Below are positions 28,046 through 36,602 of a stretch of 62,055 nt of DNA, in pieces. Location: positions 1 to 62,055 of the forward strand of contig CANJLK010000016.1 in the NCBI GenBank assembly GCA_947475465.1, read 5' to 3'. A program made the position numbers and the translations under genes. Position 1 is the first letter of the stretch, and the number at the start of each line of letters is the position of its first letter. The notes under the pieces were generated by a model. It saw only the letters and a program-made list of their open reading frames with translations, searched no databases and was not told the DNA's origin. Origin of the DNA: Caulobacteraceae bacterium (GTDB taxonomy: Bacteria > Pseudomonadota > Alphaproteobacteria > Caulobacterales > Caulobacteraceae).

Positions 28046-29298
28046 GCGCGGGCGGGGATGATGACCGGCAGGGTTTCGTAGCCCTTCACGAAGCTCGAGT
28101 AGACGCGCTTGGGCTCGCCGGTCACCTGGATCACGGGGAAGCGCTTGAGGATCTCTTCCCAGATGATCTTCAGCTGCAGTTCGGCCAGGCGGTTGCCGAC
28201 GCAGCGGTGGATGCCGAAGCCGAAGGAGATGTGATGGCGCGGCCGCTCGCGGTCGATGATGTAAGCGTTGGGATTGTCGAGCACTTCGTCGTCGCGGTTG
28301 CCCGAGACGTACCACATGACAACCTTATCGCCGGCCTTGATCTGCTTGCCCTGGAATTCGAAGTCCGAGAGCGCGCGGCGGCGCATATGTGCAAGCGGTG
28401 TCTGCCACCGGATGGTCTCGGAGACCATCGACGGGATTAGCTCAGGATTTTCCCGTAACTTCTTATATTGATCCGGGTTCTGGTTGAGGGCGAGGATCGA
28501 TCCGCTGATCGTGTTGCGAGTGGTGTCGTTGCCGCCCACGGTCAGAAGCACGATGTTCCCGAAATACTCGCGCGGCTCCATGTTCCGGGTTTCGGGCCCA
28601 TGCGCCAGCATGGAGATCAGGTCGCCGCGCGGCGGGGCGTTGACGCGCTGGTTCCAGAGGTCCGTGAAATAGGCATGGTACTCGAGGAAGATCTGCATCT
28701 TCTGCTCAAAGGTGTCGATCAGGCCCGCGCCGGGGATGGCCGTGACCACGTCCGACCAGTAGGTTAGCTTGCGCCGGTCTGCCTGTGGCATGTCGAACAG
28801 GGTCGCCAGGGTCATGGCGGTCAGTTCTTTCGACACCAGGTCGACCCAGTCGAACTCCTCTCCGATCGGGAGGCTGTCTAGAATCTTGATGGCCCGCTCG
28901 CGGATCAGCGGTTCCATGATGGCCAGGTTCATGGGCGAGACGGCCGGGCTCACGGTCTTGCGCTGCACATCGTGCTTGGGCGGGTCCATGGCGATGAACA
29001 TCGGCAGGGGGCCTTCCCCCTCCGTCTGTTCAGCGATGGTGATGCCGCCTTCGGACGAGAACACCTGGTGATTGGTGTCCACTGCCAGGATGTCGTTGAA
29101 CTTGGTGATCGACCAGAACGGGCCGTGCTCGCTCTCGGCGGTATAGTGGACCGGGTCCTCGGCGCGCAGGCGCTCGAACAGCGGCCACATGGCGTCGGCT
29201 TGGAAAAGCGCGGGCTGAGCAGGATTCAGCTGGTCGAGGGGCGTGGCGTAGATGGCCTCGCGCGCTTGCGCGCGGCTGATCAGGTTGCCGTCGGCCAT
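28042..29298 (-). CDS. Cytochrome P450
   Basis: A 418-residue soluble bacterial P450. The oxygen-binding I helix is LLTVGGNDTTRNTISG, the ExxR pair is in SETIRWQTPLAHMRR, and the haem-thiolate loop is SFGFGIHRCVGNRLAE with C366 as the axial ligand. GGAGGAG precedes the ATG at 29298. The sequence resembles CYP families used by alphaproteobacteria on alkanes, terpenes or sterol side chains, but the substrate is not determined, and no ferredoxin gene is adjacent. Confidence 0.95.
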   Translation of the reverse strand: MADGNLISRAQAREAIYATPLDQLNPAQPALFQADAMWPLFERLRAEDPVHYTAESEHGPFWSITKFNDILAVDTNHQVFSSEGGITIAEQTEGEGPLPMFIAMDPPKHDVQRKTVSPAVSPMNLAIMEPLIRERAIKILDSLPIGEEFDWVDLVSKELTAMTLATLFDMPQADRRKLTYWSDVVTAIPGAGLIDTFEQKMQIFLEYHAYFTDLWNQRVNAPPRGDLISMLAHGPETRNMEPREYFGNIVLLTVGGNDTTRNTISGSILALNQNPDQYKKLRENPELIPSMVSETIRWQTPLAHMRRRALSDFEFQGKQIKAGDKVVMWYVSGNRDDEVLDNPNAYIIDRERPRHHISFGFGIHRCVGNRLAELQLKIIWEEILKRFPVIQVTGEPKRVYSSFVKGYETLPVIIPARA

Positions 29299-29335
29299 CG
29301 TGGTCTCCTCCGCCTGGGTTCGGTAGAGCTTAAAA

Positions 29336-29349
29336 TGACGGGGGCGTCA
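29336..29349. promoter_or_regulatory. Inverted repeat in the P450/methyltransferase divergent promoter region
   Basis: TGACG and CGTCA flank GGGG, giving a 14-bp palindrome 38 bases upstream of the P450 start and 59 bases upstream of the methyltransferase start. It is a candidate operator; the binding protein is unknown. Confidence 0.3.
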
Positions 29350-29407
29350 ACTTCAGGGTGAGCGGCGCGCGGTTTCGTGATCGCCTTCGCCGTGACAGAA
29401 CCGGGCG

Positions 29408-30217
29408 GTGGGCGAGATCACCTTCATCGACGATCCGGACGATCCGCGGCTGGCGGACTATCGCCAGGTGCGCGAGCGCGACTTGGTTGGCCGCGGAGGT
29501 GGCTTCATCGGCGAGGGCCAGGTGGTGCTGGAAAAGCTGGTCGCCGCAGGACGCCACCCCTTGCGTTCGGTGCTGGTCGCGGAGAAGCGGCTGGGCGCGC
29601 TGGAAGGATTGCTGGCGCAACTCGCCTCCGACGTCGCGGTCTACGCCGCCGGGCAGCCGGTCATGGATGCCCTGGTGGGCTTCCACATCCATCGGGGCAT
29701 CCTGGCCTCGGGGCGTCGAAACGAGGCCGACGCGGGGGCGCTGTTGGCCGGCTTGCCCGCCAAGGCGCTGGTGGTCGCCCTTTCGGCCATCGCGAACCAT
29801 GACAACATGGGCGGCATCTTCCGCAACGCCGCCGCCTTCGGCGCTGACGCGGTGCTCATCGACGACGCCTGCTGCGACCCGCTCTACCGCAAGGCGATAC
29901 GGGTTTCGGTCGGCGCGGCCCTGACCACGCCCTTCGCCAGGGCGGGCAGCGCGGCGGCCATGGTCGATCGCCTGGCGGCGGCGGGGTTCGAGGTCGTGAC
30001 CCTTTCGCCCTCAGCGCCGATGAACCTGCGCGATCTCAGGCCGGCTCCGCGCACCGCGGTGGTGTTCGGGGCTGAGGGACCAGGACTCTCGGCCGACATC
30101 CTGGCCCGCACCCGCGCCGTGGGCATCCCGATGGCCGGCGGCTTTGACTCGCTCAACGTCGCCACCACCAGCGGCATCGTCCTGCATCACCTGACTGGTC
30201 GGCCGCCGAATTCATAG
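29408..30217 (+). CDS. SpoU/TrmH-family RNA 2'-O-methyltransferase
   Basis: A 269-residue SPOUT methyltransferase. An N-terminal substrate-binding domain (residues 1-105) is followed by the three SpoU motifs: NHDNMGGIFRNAAAFG, VVFGAEGPGLS and IPMAGGFDSLNVATTSGIVL. The start is GTG at 29408. It would methylate a ribose 2'-OH in tRNA or rRNA; the target is not clear. Its 3' end overlaps the convergent dioxygenase gene by 31 bases. Confidence 0.92.
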   Translation: MGEITFIDDPDDPRLADYRQVRERDLVGRGGGFIGEGQVVLEKLVAAGRHPLRSVLVAEKRLGALEGLLAQLASDVAVYAAGQPVMDALVGFHIHRGILASGRRNEADAGALLAGLPAKALVVALSAIANHDNMGGIFRNAAAFGADAVLIDDACCDPLYRKAIRVSVGAALTTPFARAGSAAAMVDRLAAAGFEVVTLSPSAPMNLRDLRPAPRTAVVFGAEGPGLSADILARTRAVGIPMAGGFDSLNVATTSGIVLHHLTGRPPNS

Positions 30218-30993
30218 CCGGACAGCACGACGTCCATCGCCGTGTCGCGGAACGCCACGCGGCCCGCTTCGCCTTCCGCCGCGCCAGCCGCCACGAACAG
30301 GGGAACAAGATGCTCCTCCCGGGGATGGGCCTCGCGGGCATAGGGCGCGTCTTCCCAATGCGTGATTGCCGCGTCGCGGGTCGCGGGATCGGCTACGGCC
30401 TGGGCGAGCCAGGCGTCGAACCGCGCCGACTTCTGCGTGAAGGCCGGGGAGAAGCCCCGCATATTGTGCCAGCTCATCCCCGAACCGACGATCAACACGC
30501 CCTCGTCCCGAAGCGGGGCCAGCGCGCGGCCGGCGGCCAGATGTTGCGCCGGGTCCAGGCCGGCGCGCAGCGACAGCTGCACCACCGGAATGTCGGCCTG
30601 CGGCGTTGCGAGCTTGAGCGGGATAAAGACCCCGTGGTCGTAGCCACGATCGTGATCCTCGGCGGTCGGGAAGCCCGCCGCGCTTAGCAATGCGCGGACC
30701 CGGGCCGCCAGTGCGGGGGAACCGGGCGCCCCGAAGGTCAGCCGATAGGTCTCCTCGGGAAAGCCATAGTAGTCGAACAGCAGGGGCGGCCGCTCACCGG
30801 TCTGGACCGTGAACTGCGGCTCTTCCCAGTGGCCGGAGATCACCAGGATCGCTTTGGGCCGTTCCGGCAGGTTCGCGACAAGGCTCTTCAGCCATTCCGC
30901 CGTCCTGTCCCAGGTGTCGGCCGGGCCTCGGGTCCAGTCCATGAAAAAGCAGGGGCCCGCGCCGTGCGGGATGAATAGGGTTGGAAGCCTCAT
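30187..30993 (-). CDS. DODA-type extradiol aromatic ring-opening dioxygenase
   Basis: A 268-residue class III extradiol dioxygenase of the 4,5-DOPA dioxygenase (YgiD) group. The zinc/iron ligand motif FIPHGAGPCFFMD is at the N-terminus, with YYGFPEETYRL and YDHGVFIPLKLA downstream, then GSGMSWHNMRGF. TAGGAG precedes the ATG. It lies 9 bases after the FMN reductase gene on the same strand, so the two form an operon that may handle a quinone or catechol stress substrate. That role is inference. Confidence 0.9.
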   Translation of the reverse strand: MRLPTLFIPHGAGPCFFMDWTRGPADTWDRTAEWLKSLVANLPERPKAILVISGHWEEPQFTVQTGERPPLLFDYYGFPEETYRLTFGAPGSPALAARVRALLSAAGFPTAEDHDRGYDHGVFIPLKLATPQADIPVVQLSLRAGLDPAQHLAAGRALAPLRDEGVLIVGSGMSWHNMRGFSPAFTQKSARFDAWLAQAVADPATRDAAITHWEDAPYAREAHPREEHLVPLFVAAGAAEGEAGRVAFRDTAMDVVLSGYEFGGRPVR

Positions 30994-31002
30994 AATGCGC
31001 TC

Positions 31003-31566
31003 CTAAGCCGCCTTCCCGGCCAGGATCGTATCGATCCAGTCGCTGAACGCCTGACCGAAGGCGCGCAGGAACTCGGCCGTGCCTTCATTGATCAGTTCGC
31101 CGTTCTCGCCGAACAGTGAAAACGCGCCGCCGATATAGGCTTCGTTGGTCAGGATCGGAACGTTCAGAAACACCAGCGACTGGCGCAGGTGGTGGTTGGC
31201 GCCGAAGCCGCCGATGCCGCCGGGCGAAACCGAGATCACCGCGCCGGGCTTGCCGTTCCAGACGCTGGCGCCATAGGGCCGCGAGCCCACATCGATGGCG
31301 TTCTTGAGGACCCCGGGAACCGAGCGGTTGTACTCGGGGGTCACGAAAAGCACGGCGTCGAAGGCCTTGATCCGGTTGCGGAAAGCGGTCCACTCGGCGG
31401 TCGGCGCCGCCTCCAGGTCCTGGTTGAAATGCTGAAGATCGCCGATCTCGATCTCGGTGAACTGCAAGCCGGGAGTCAGCGCCTCGAGCGCCTTGGCGAC
31501 CTTGCGGGTGACGGAGTCCTTGCGCAGGCTTCCGACGATCACGGCGACGGTGCGGGGATGCGACAT
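31003..31566 (-). CDS. NADPH-dependent FMN reductase / quinone reductase
   Basis: A 187-residue flavodoxin-fold reductase like ChrR/YieF. The FMN phosphate loop is GSLRKDSVTRKVAKAL, and TPEYNRSVPGVLKNAIDVGSRP (in two parts) is the typical flavin-contact segment, followed by GGIGGFGANHHLRQSL. The ATG at 31566 (MSHPRTVAVIVG) is preferred, since the in-frame extension upstream lacks conserved sequence and would cover the divergent promoter. It is the first gene of the pair with the DODA dioxygenase and is divergent from a LysR gene that probably controls it. Confidence 0.92.
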   Translation of the reverse strand: MSHPRTVAVIVGSLRKDSVTRKVAKALEALTPGLQFTEIEIGDLQHFNQDLEAAPTAEWTAFRNRIKAFDAVLFVTPEYNRSVPGVLKNAIDVGSRPYGASVWNGKPGAVISVSPGGIGGFGANHHLRQSLVFLNVPILTNEAYIGGAFSLFGENGELINEGTAEFLRAFGQAFSDWIDTILAGKAA

Positions 31567-31640
31567 GTTGGTGTCCTCTCGATGATGAGTGTCGGAAGTG
31601 GGCTTCACCAAGCTCGTTGATAATCCAGGGCTTGCGAAGG

Positions 31641-31665
31641 ATTGTGTTTCCATTCAGGAAGCAAT
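31641..31665. promoter_or_regulatory. Imperfect inverted repeat before the LysR gene
   Basis: ATTGTGTTTCC and CAGGAAGCAAT form an imperfect dyad in the 102-base divergent region between the FMN reductase and LysR genes. LysR proteins usually bind such dyads in shared promoters, but the match to a T-N11-A core is not clean. Confidence 0.25.
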
Positions 31666-31668
31666 GCC

Positions 31669-32592
31669 ATGGATCGCTTCGATGAGATCAACGCCTTCGC
31701 GGCCGTCGCCGATGCACGCAGCTTCACTCAGGGCGCGCGGCGGCTGGGGGTTTCGGGCGCACAGGTCTCAAAGCTGGTGGCGCGGCTGGAGAACCGCCTG
31801 GGCGCCCGGCTGCTGAACCGCACGACGCGCGATGTCTCGCTGACCGACACCGGCCGAGCCTACCTGGAACGCGCCCGGATCCTCCTCGAGGACTTCGAGA
31901 GCCTGGAGGGGTCGGTCCGCGATCAAACCGGACCCAAGGGCTTGCTGAAGATTTCCGCACCGATGTCGTTCGGCGCCAGCCAGTTGACACCGGCCTTGCT
32001 GGACTTCGCCATGGCCTATCCGGAGGTCGCGCTGGACGTGTCGTCCACCGACCGCATGGTCAATCTGGTGGAGGAAGGATTCGACGTCGGCGTGCGCATC
32101 GGGACGCTGGCCGACTCGTCCCTGATCGCGCGCCGGCTGGCGGCCGTGCGGCTGGTGACCTGCGCCTCGCCGGACTATCTGGAGCGCTTCGGCGCGCCGC
32201 TGACGCCCCAGGATCTCGCGGGCCACGACGCGGTGATCGACACCAACGCCGCAGATCCGACGGTGTGGCGCTTCCGCGCCGACAACGACAGCCATGACGT
32301 GCGGGTGCGCGGCCGCTTGCGGTTCGCCGGCGCCGACGCCTGCGTAGCCGCCGCGCGCATCGGCCTGGGAGTCACGCGAACGCCGGCCTTCGCGGCCGCC
32401 GAGGACCTGCGGGCGGGGCGCCTCGTGCCTCTGTTGTGCGCTTTCGAGCCCGAGATGATCTACATCCATGCGGTCTATCCGCATGCCCGCCACCTGGCCG
32501 CCAAAGTCCGCGTCTTCGTGGATTTCCTGGCCCAGCGCTACGCCGGTGAGCCGGCCTGGCATCAGGGCTGGGGCGCGCACGGTCCGTCATGA
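31669..32592 (+). CDS. LysR-family transcriptional regulator
   Basis: A 307-residue LysR regulator. Residues 1-60 hold the winged helix-turn-helix (INAFAAVADARSFTQGARRL, then VSKLVARLENRLGARLLNRT), and the rest is a periplasmic-binding-like effector domain. The start is ATG at 31669. It is divergent from the FMN reductase-DODA pair, and by the usual LysR logic it is the likely regulator of those two genes. Its stop overlaps the start of the ThiO-like oxidase by 4 bases (ATGA). Confidence 0.92.
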   Translation: MDRFDEINAFAAVADARSFTQGARRLGVSGAQVSKLVARLENRLGARLLNRTTRDVSLTDTGRAYLERARILLEDFESLEGSVRDQTGPKGLLKISAPMSFGASQLTPALLDFAMAYPEVALDVSSTDRMVNLVEEGFDVGVRIGTLADSSLIARRLAAVRLVTCASPDYLERFGAPLTPQDLAGHDAVIDTNAADPTVWRFRADNDSHDVRVRGRLRFAGADACVAAARIGLGVTRTPAFAAAEDLRAGRLVPLLCAFEPEMIYIHAVYPHARHLAAKVRVFVDFLAQRYAGEPAWHQGWGAHGPS

Positions 32593-33596
32593 GCGGAGGC
32601 CTCAAGGTAACCGTGGCGGGCGCCGGCGCGCTTGGCCTGTCCTGCGCCCTGGCGCTGGCCGATGCCGGTTGCACGGTGACGGTCTGCGATCCGGCGCCCT
32701 GGGGTGACAGCGCCTCTGGCGTCGCGGCGGGCATGCTCGCCCCCGTTTTCGAAACCCTGCTGGATTCCGCGGGCGGCCATGATTTCGGACTGCTCGTGGC
32801 CGCGCGGGACCTGTGGCCCGCGTTCGCCGCGCGGGCTCTGATCGCTATCGACCGCTCGGGCGCGGTGGCCGTGGGCTCAGAGTCATGGATGGAGGGCGTC
32901 GCCGCCGGCTTCGTGCGGCTCGGACTCCCGCTGTCCGAGGTTCCCCCGCCCGCCGGTGTCGCCCCGACATTCTCAAAGGGCTTCGCCACGGCTGAAGACT
33001 GGCGGCTGGAGGCTCGTGCGGCCCTCAAATCTCTTCGCGTCGCCGCAGCGGCGGCGGGCGTCACCTTTCTCCCGGACAGGGTGGAGGCCCTGGCCGGCGC
33101 GGACCGGCTGGTGGTCGCCACCGGCGCGGCGCGGGGTCTGGGGGCGCTCGTCCCCGAGCTTGGCTTGCTGACGCCGATCAAGGGCCAGATCCTGCGGTTC
33201 TCCGGCGGGCCTGACGGCGGCCCCAGCCTGCGCGGGGAGGGGATCTATGCCGCGCCCTCGCCGGGCGGTCTTGCCGTGGGCGCAACCATGGAGGTCGGGG
33301 TCGCCGACAGCCGCGTGGACGAGGCGGCGTTGCGGCCGTTGATCGACGCAGCGGGCCGCTTCCTTCCGGCCCTGGCGGCAGGCGGCTGGGTGGCATCCGC
33401 CGGGGTGCGCGCGGCCACGCCTGACGGTCTGCCGATGGTTGGCTTTTCCCGGGACCCCAAGATCGTTCTGGCGGTCGGGGCTAGGCGCAATGGCTGGCTG
33501 TTGGCTCCGATGAGCGCCGGGATCGTCGCGGCGGTGGTGACCGGTCGAGATCCGGGTCGCTATGCCGCCAGGTTCGATCCCACTCGGTTTGCCTGA
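32589..33596 (+). CDS. FAD-dependent amino-acid oxidase, ThiO/DadA-like
   Basis: A 335-residue DAO-family flavoenzyme. The ADP-binding fold is VAGAGALGLSCALALADAG near residue 10. A GVAAGMLAPVFE segment typical of glycine oxidase ThiO follows, and the C-terminal GVRAATPDGLPMVGFS and RRNGWLLAPMSAGIV complete the FAD site. ThiO oxidises glycine to the iminoacetate used in thiamine thiazole synthesis, but no thi gene adjoins it, so the substrate is open. It is translationally coupled to the LysR gene. Confidence 0.85.
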   Translation: MSGGLKVTVAGAGALGLSCALALADAGCTVTVCDPAPWGDSASGVAAGMLAPVFETLLDSAGGHDFGLLVAARDLWPAFAARALIAIDRSGAVAVGSESWMEGVAAGFVRLGLPLSEVPPPAGVAPTFSKGFATAEDWRLEARAALKSLRVAAAAAGVTFLPDRVEALAGADRLVVATGAARGLGALVPELGLLTPIKGQILRFSGGPDGGPSLRGEGIYAAPSPGGLAVGATMEVGVADSRVDEAALRPLIDAAGRFLPALAAGGWVASAGVRAATPDGLPMVGFSRDPKIVLAVGARRNGWLLAPMSAGIVAAVVTGRDPGRYAARFDPTRFA

Positions 33597-33630
33597 AAGG
33601 TAGCGTTCGTCCTGCGTCCTCCCGCTATGG

Positions 33631-33645
33631 TTAGCGTGGTGTTAA
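33631..33645. promoter_or_regulatory. CtrA-box-like TTAG-N7-TTAA motif
   Basis: TTAG, seven bases, then TTAA differs by one base from the Caulobacter CtrA consensus TTAA-N7-TTAA. It ends 25 bases before the transglycosylase ATG, where a CtrA-controlled promoter would sit. ATGGTTA and TAACCAT around it also form an inverted repeat. Binding is inferred from sequence only. Confidence 0.5.
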
Positions 33646-33670
33646 CCATAGGGGTCCAGGAGTCCTGGGC

Positions 33671-34492
33671 ATGACGGTCCAGGCAATCCGTGGCGCAGTG
33701 GAGGCGGCGATCCAGCGCGCCAGCCAGGCGACGGGCGTCGATTTTTCGTTCCTGATGAAGACGGCCGGCCGCGAAAGCGGCATGAACCCGTCCGCCAAGG
33801 CCCCGACTTCCTCGGCGGCCGGTCTCTTCCAGTTCACCGAGCAGACCTGGCTCTCGACGCTGAAGCAACATGGCGCCAAGCACGGCTACGCGCGGTATGC
33901 CGACCTGGTAAGCAAGGGGTCGGACGGCCGCTATCACGTGCAGGGCGAGGAGGCGCGGCGCGCGGTCATGGACCTGCGGCTGGATGCCCAGACCTCCTCG
34001 CTGATGGCCGGCGAGCTGGCATCGGATTCGGCGGCCTATCTGAAGGGCCGCACGGGGCGCCAGCCGACGGCCGGCGAACTCTACGCCGCCCATTTCCTGG
34101 GACCGCAAGGCTCAGCCCGCCTGATCGAAGCGGTCCAGACCTCGCCGGGCGCCGCCGCCGCGCATCTGTTCCCCGACGCCGCCCAGTCGAACCGCTCGAT
34201 CTTCTACCGCGATGGCCGCGCCGCCACGGTGTCAGAGCTCTACGCCAACCTGACGCGCACGGCGGGGGCGGGCGGCGCGGTCCAGGCGCCCGAAGCCTCC
34301 CCCGAGCCGGACGGCTTCATCCAGTATGCTTCGGCGCGGAGCGCGGACCGGATGGCCCAACAGGACGCCCTGGTCTCCTTGATCCTGCAAAGTGGCCAGA
34401 CCTCGGACAAGGTTGGAGCAGGCGGACGCCTCGCCGGCTCGATGTTCACCAGCGAGATGCTGAAGGTGCTTTCGGACAGCCGCACCAGCTGA
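33671..34492 (+). CDS. Lytic transglycosylase-like (SLT) protein
   Basis: A 273-residue protein with a goose-type/SLT lysozyme fold in residues 20-160. The probable catalytic Glu is in TAGRESGMNPSAKAPTSSAAGLFQF (split by the ES motif), followed by FTEQTWLSTLKQHG and AAHFLGPQGSARLI. The last 90 residues are not conserved in the fold (a serine/Glu-rich, probably flexible region). There is no visible signal peptide, so export would need another route, such as the flagellar apparatus. A CtrA-like box upstream suggests cell-cycle or flagellum-linked expression. Confidence 0.82.
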   Translation: MTVQAIRGAVEAAIQRASQATGVDFSFLMKTAGRESGMNPSAKAPTSSAAGLFQFTEQTWLSTLKQHGAKHGYARYADLVSKGSDGRYHVQGEEARRAVMDLRLDAQTSSLMAGELASDSAAYLKGRTGRQPTAGELYAAHFLGPQGSARLIEAVQTSPGAAAAHLFPDAAQSNRSIFYRDGRAATVSELYANLTRTAGAGGAVQAPEASPEPDGFIQYASARSADRMAQQDALVSLILQSGQTSDKVGAGGRLAGSMFTSEMLKVLSDSRTS

Positions 34493-34625
34493 CGGCGCCG
34501 ACGTAATTCGCCGCCATCGCGTCGTGCGGCAATCTCCCGTTAAGCATGAGTGTGGACAGTCCGACTCGTGAGACTGCCCGGCCCAGAATGGCCGTGCGCA
34601 TCCACGGCGGGGTCCGACGACAATC

Positions 34626-35774
34626 ATGGCCACCACGCGCATGGCGCTGACGCAGGAGGACATCCGCACCCTGGTGAAGGGCGCGACGGTGGACGAGCGC
34701 GCCGCGGCCGCCAACAAGCTCTGCCGGGCCATAGAGACCATGCCGCTGGGCGACGAGGCGCGCGATACCGCGGGCGAAATCCTGCGGATCATGGCCGCCG
34801 ACGCCGCCGAAATGGTCCGCCGCGCCCTGGCGGTGACTCTGAAATCCTCGCCCCTGGTGCCGCGCGACGTCGCGCTGCGGCTGGCCCGGGACGTGGAGAC
34901 CATCTCGCTGCCGATGCTGAATTTCTCGCCGGCATTCCTCGATGAGGATCTGGCGGAGATCGTCCGCCTGGGCGGCCCGGTGCGGCAGTTGGCGATCGCG
35001 CAGCGTCCCGAACTCTCCCGCACGGTGACGTCGGCGATCGCCGAGCATGGCGGAGAGCGGGCCGTGACCGCGGCCTGCGCCAACGACAACGCCGACTTCG
35101 CCGAGGGCGCCCTGCAACGGATACTGGCCCGTTTCGAAGAGCACGAGCGGGTGCTGGCGGCTGTGGCCTTCAGGGCTGTCCTGCCGCTGTCGGTCAGCGA
35201 AAAGCTGGTGACCATGGTCAGCGATCAGGTCCGAGAGCACCTGGTGGCCCATCACAGTGTGGAGCCGCAGACCGCCTTGGAGATCGCCCTGGGCGCCGCC
35301 GAGCGGGCGACCGTGGATCTGGTCGATCAGGCGGGGCGGACAGCCGATGTGCGGGGGTTCGTGGCCCACCTCAACGCCACGCGACGCCTGACGCCTTCGC
35401 TGCTGCTTCGCGCCATGGCCAATGGACATGTGACTTTCTTCGAGTGGGGGATCGCCGAACTGGCGGGCGTACCCCACCATCGGACGTGGCTGATGATCCA
35501 CGATGCCGGCCCCCTGGGCCTGCGGGCGATCTATGAGCGCGCCGGGTTGCCGGCTCGGCTTTTCCCAGCCTTCCGCGCGGCGGTGGACACCTTCCATTCG
35601 ATGGAGTTCGACGGCGGCGCGCGCGATCTGGAGCGGTTCCAGGAACGCATGCTGCAACGCTTCCTCACCCAGCCGCAGTCGGCGTCGCGGGAGGATGTCG
35701 ACTACCTGATCGACAAGATGGACCGGCTGGCCCGCGACGGCGGCCAGCGGGCGAGGTCCGCCGAAAGCGCCTGA
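34626..35774 (+). CDS. DUF2336 protein (first copy)
   Basis: A 382-residue soluble helical protein of the DUF2336 family, found mainly in alphaproteobacteria and without a known function. The fold looks like HEAT-type helical repeats (SPAFLDEDLAEIVRLGGPVR, FEEHERVLAAVAFRAVLPL, LLLRAMANGHVTFFEWGIAEL). The ATG at 34626 is used, with another five codons later. A second, divergent DUF2336 protein is encoded at 38043-39161 on the other strand. The stop precedes the NUDIX gene by about 40 bases. Confidence 0.85.
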   Translation: MATTRMALTQEDIRTLVKGATVDERAAAANKLCRAIETMPLGDEARDTAGEILRIMAADAAEMVRRALAVTLKSSPLVPRDVALRLARDVETISLPMLNFSPAFLDEDLAEIVRLGGPVRQLAIAQRPELSRTVTSAIAEHGGERAVTAACANDNADFAEGALQRILARFEEHERVLAAVAFRAVLPLSVSEKLVTMVSDQVREHLVAHHSVEPQTALEIALGAAERATVDLVDQAGRTADVRGFVAHLNATRRLTPSLLLRAMANGHVTFFEWGIAELAGVPHHRTWLMIHDAGPLGLRAIYERAGLPARLFPAFRAAVDTFHSMEFDGGARDLERFQERMLQRFLTQPQSASREDVDYLIDKMDRLARDGGQRARSAESA

Positions 35775-35816
35775 GCCCGGCTTGCCGCGCCGGTCGTCCC
35801 GCGCCAATGAACGCCC

Positions 35817-36602
35817 ATGAGCGTTCCCACCGTGCCCCGTCCCGCCGCAACCATCCTGCTGCTGCGCGACGCGCCGGCGTTCGAGGTGCTGATGGTCAAG
35901 CGGCACCACGAAATCGACTTCGCCGCAGGCGCCCTCGTCTTCCCGGGCGGCAAGAGCCATGCGGGCGACGAGGACCCGGCCTGGGCGGAGCACACCCTGG
36001 GCTGGGACGATTTCGACGCCATCCAGCGCGCCCTGCGCATTGCCGCCATTCGCGAGGCTTTCGAAGAGGCCGGCATCCTGCTCGCCCGGCGTCGCGACGG
36101 CAGTCCGTTGGGGGGCGAGGCCAGTCCGATGGAGACCCGCCTGGGGGTAGATGCTGGGACCATGCAGTTCCTGGAGGTGGTCCGCGACCTTGATGTGAGG
36201 CTGGAGCTTGGCGCGCTGACCATCTTCGCCCGCTGGATCACACCGCCGGTGATGGCCCGGCGCTTCGACACCTGGTTCTACGCGGCTATCGCGCCGGACG
36301 ATCAGCTGGCGGCCAGCGACGGGCATGAGACCGTGGACGCGGAATGGCTGGCGCCCGCGGAGGTCCTGCGCCTGGAGGCGGCCGGTAAGCGCAAGATGAT
36401 CTTTCCCACCCGGATGAACGTCCGGCTGCTGGCGCAGTCGCGCGACGCCTCAGACGCCGTCTCGCGGGCCATGGCGCGGCCGCAGCAACCCGTGCATGCG
36501 CAGATCGAAACCCGTCCGTGGGGGCGAGTTCTGGTGCTGCCGCCGGAAGCGGGCTACGGAGTGGTTGAGGAGCCCTTCGAGACGGGCGAGCGCACTGCCT
36601 AG
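35817..36602 (+). CDS. NUDIX hydrolase
   Basis: A 261-residue NUDIX protein. The Nudix box is GGKSHAGDEDP, then, after a longer insert than usual, RIAAIREAFEEAGILLAR, which retains the REAFEEAG core that binds the metal. Related enzymes hydrolyse CoA or NAD-type diphosphates. The substrate is not clear from the sequence. It follows the DUF2336 gene on the same strand, and its stop overlaps that of the HPt gene by 4 bases. Confidence 0.9.
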   Translation: MSVPTVPRPAATILLLRDAPAFEVLMVKRHHEIDFAAGALVFPGGKSHAGDEDPAWAEHTLGWDDFDAIQRALRIAAIREAFEEAGILLARRRDGSPLGGEASPMETRLGVDAGTMQFLEVVRDLDVRLELGALTIFARWITPPVMARRFDTWFYAAIAPDDQLAASDGHETVDAEWLAPAEVLRLEAAGKRKMIFPTRMNVRLLAQSRDASDAVSRAMARPQQPVHAQIETRPWGRVLVLPPEAGYGVVEEPFETGERTA

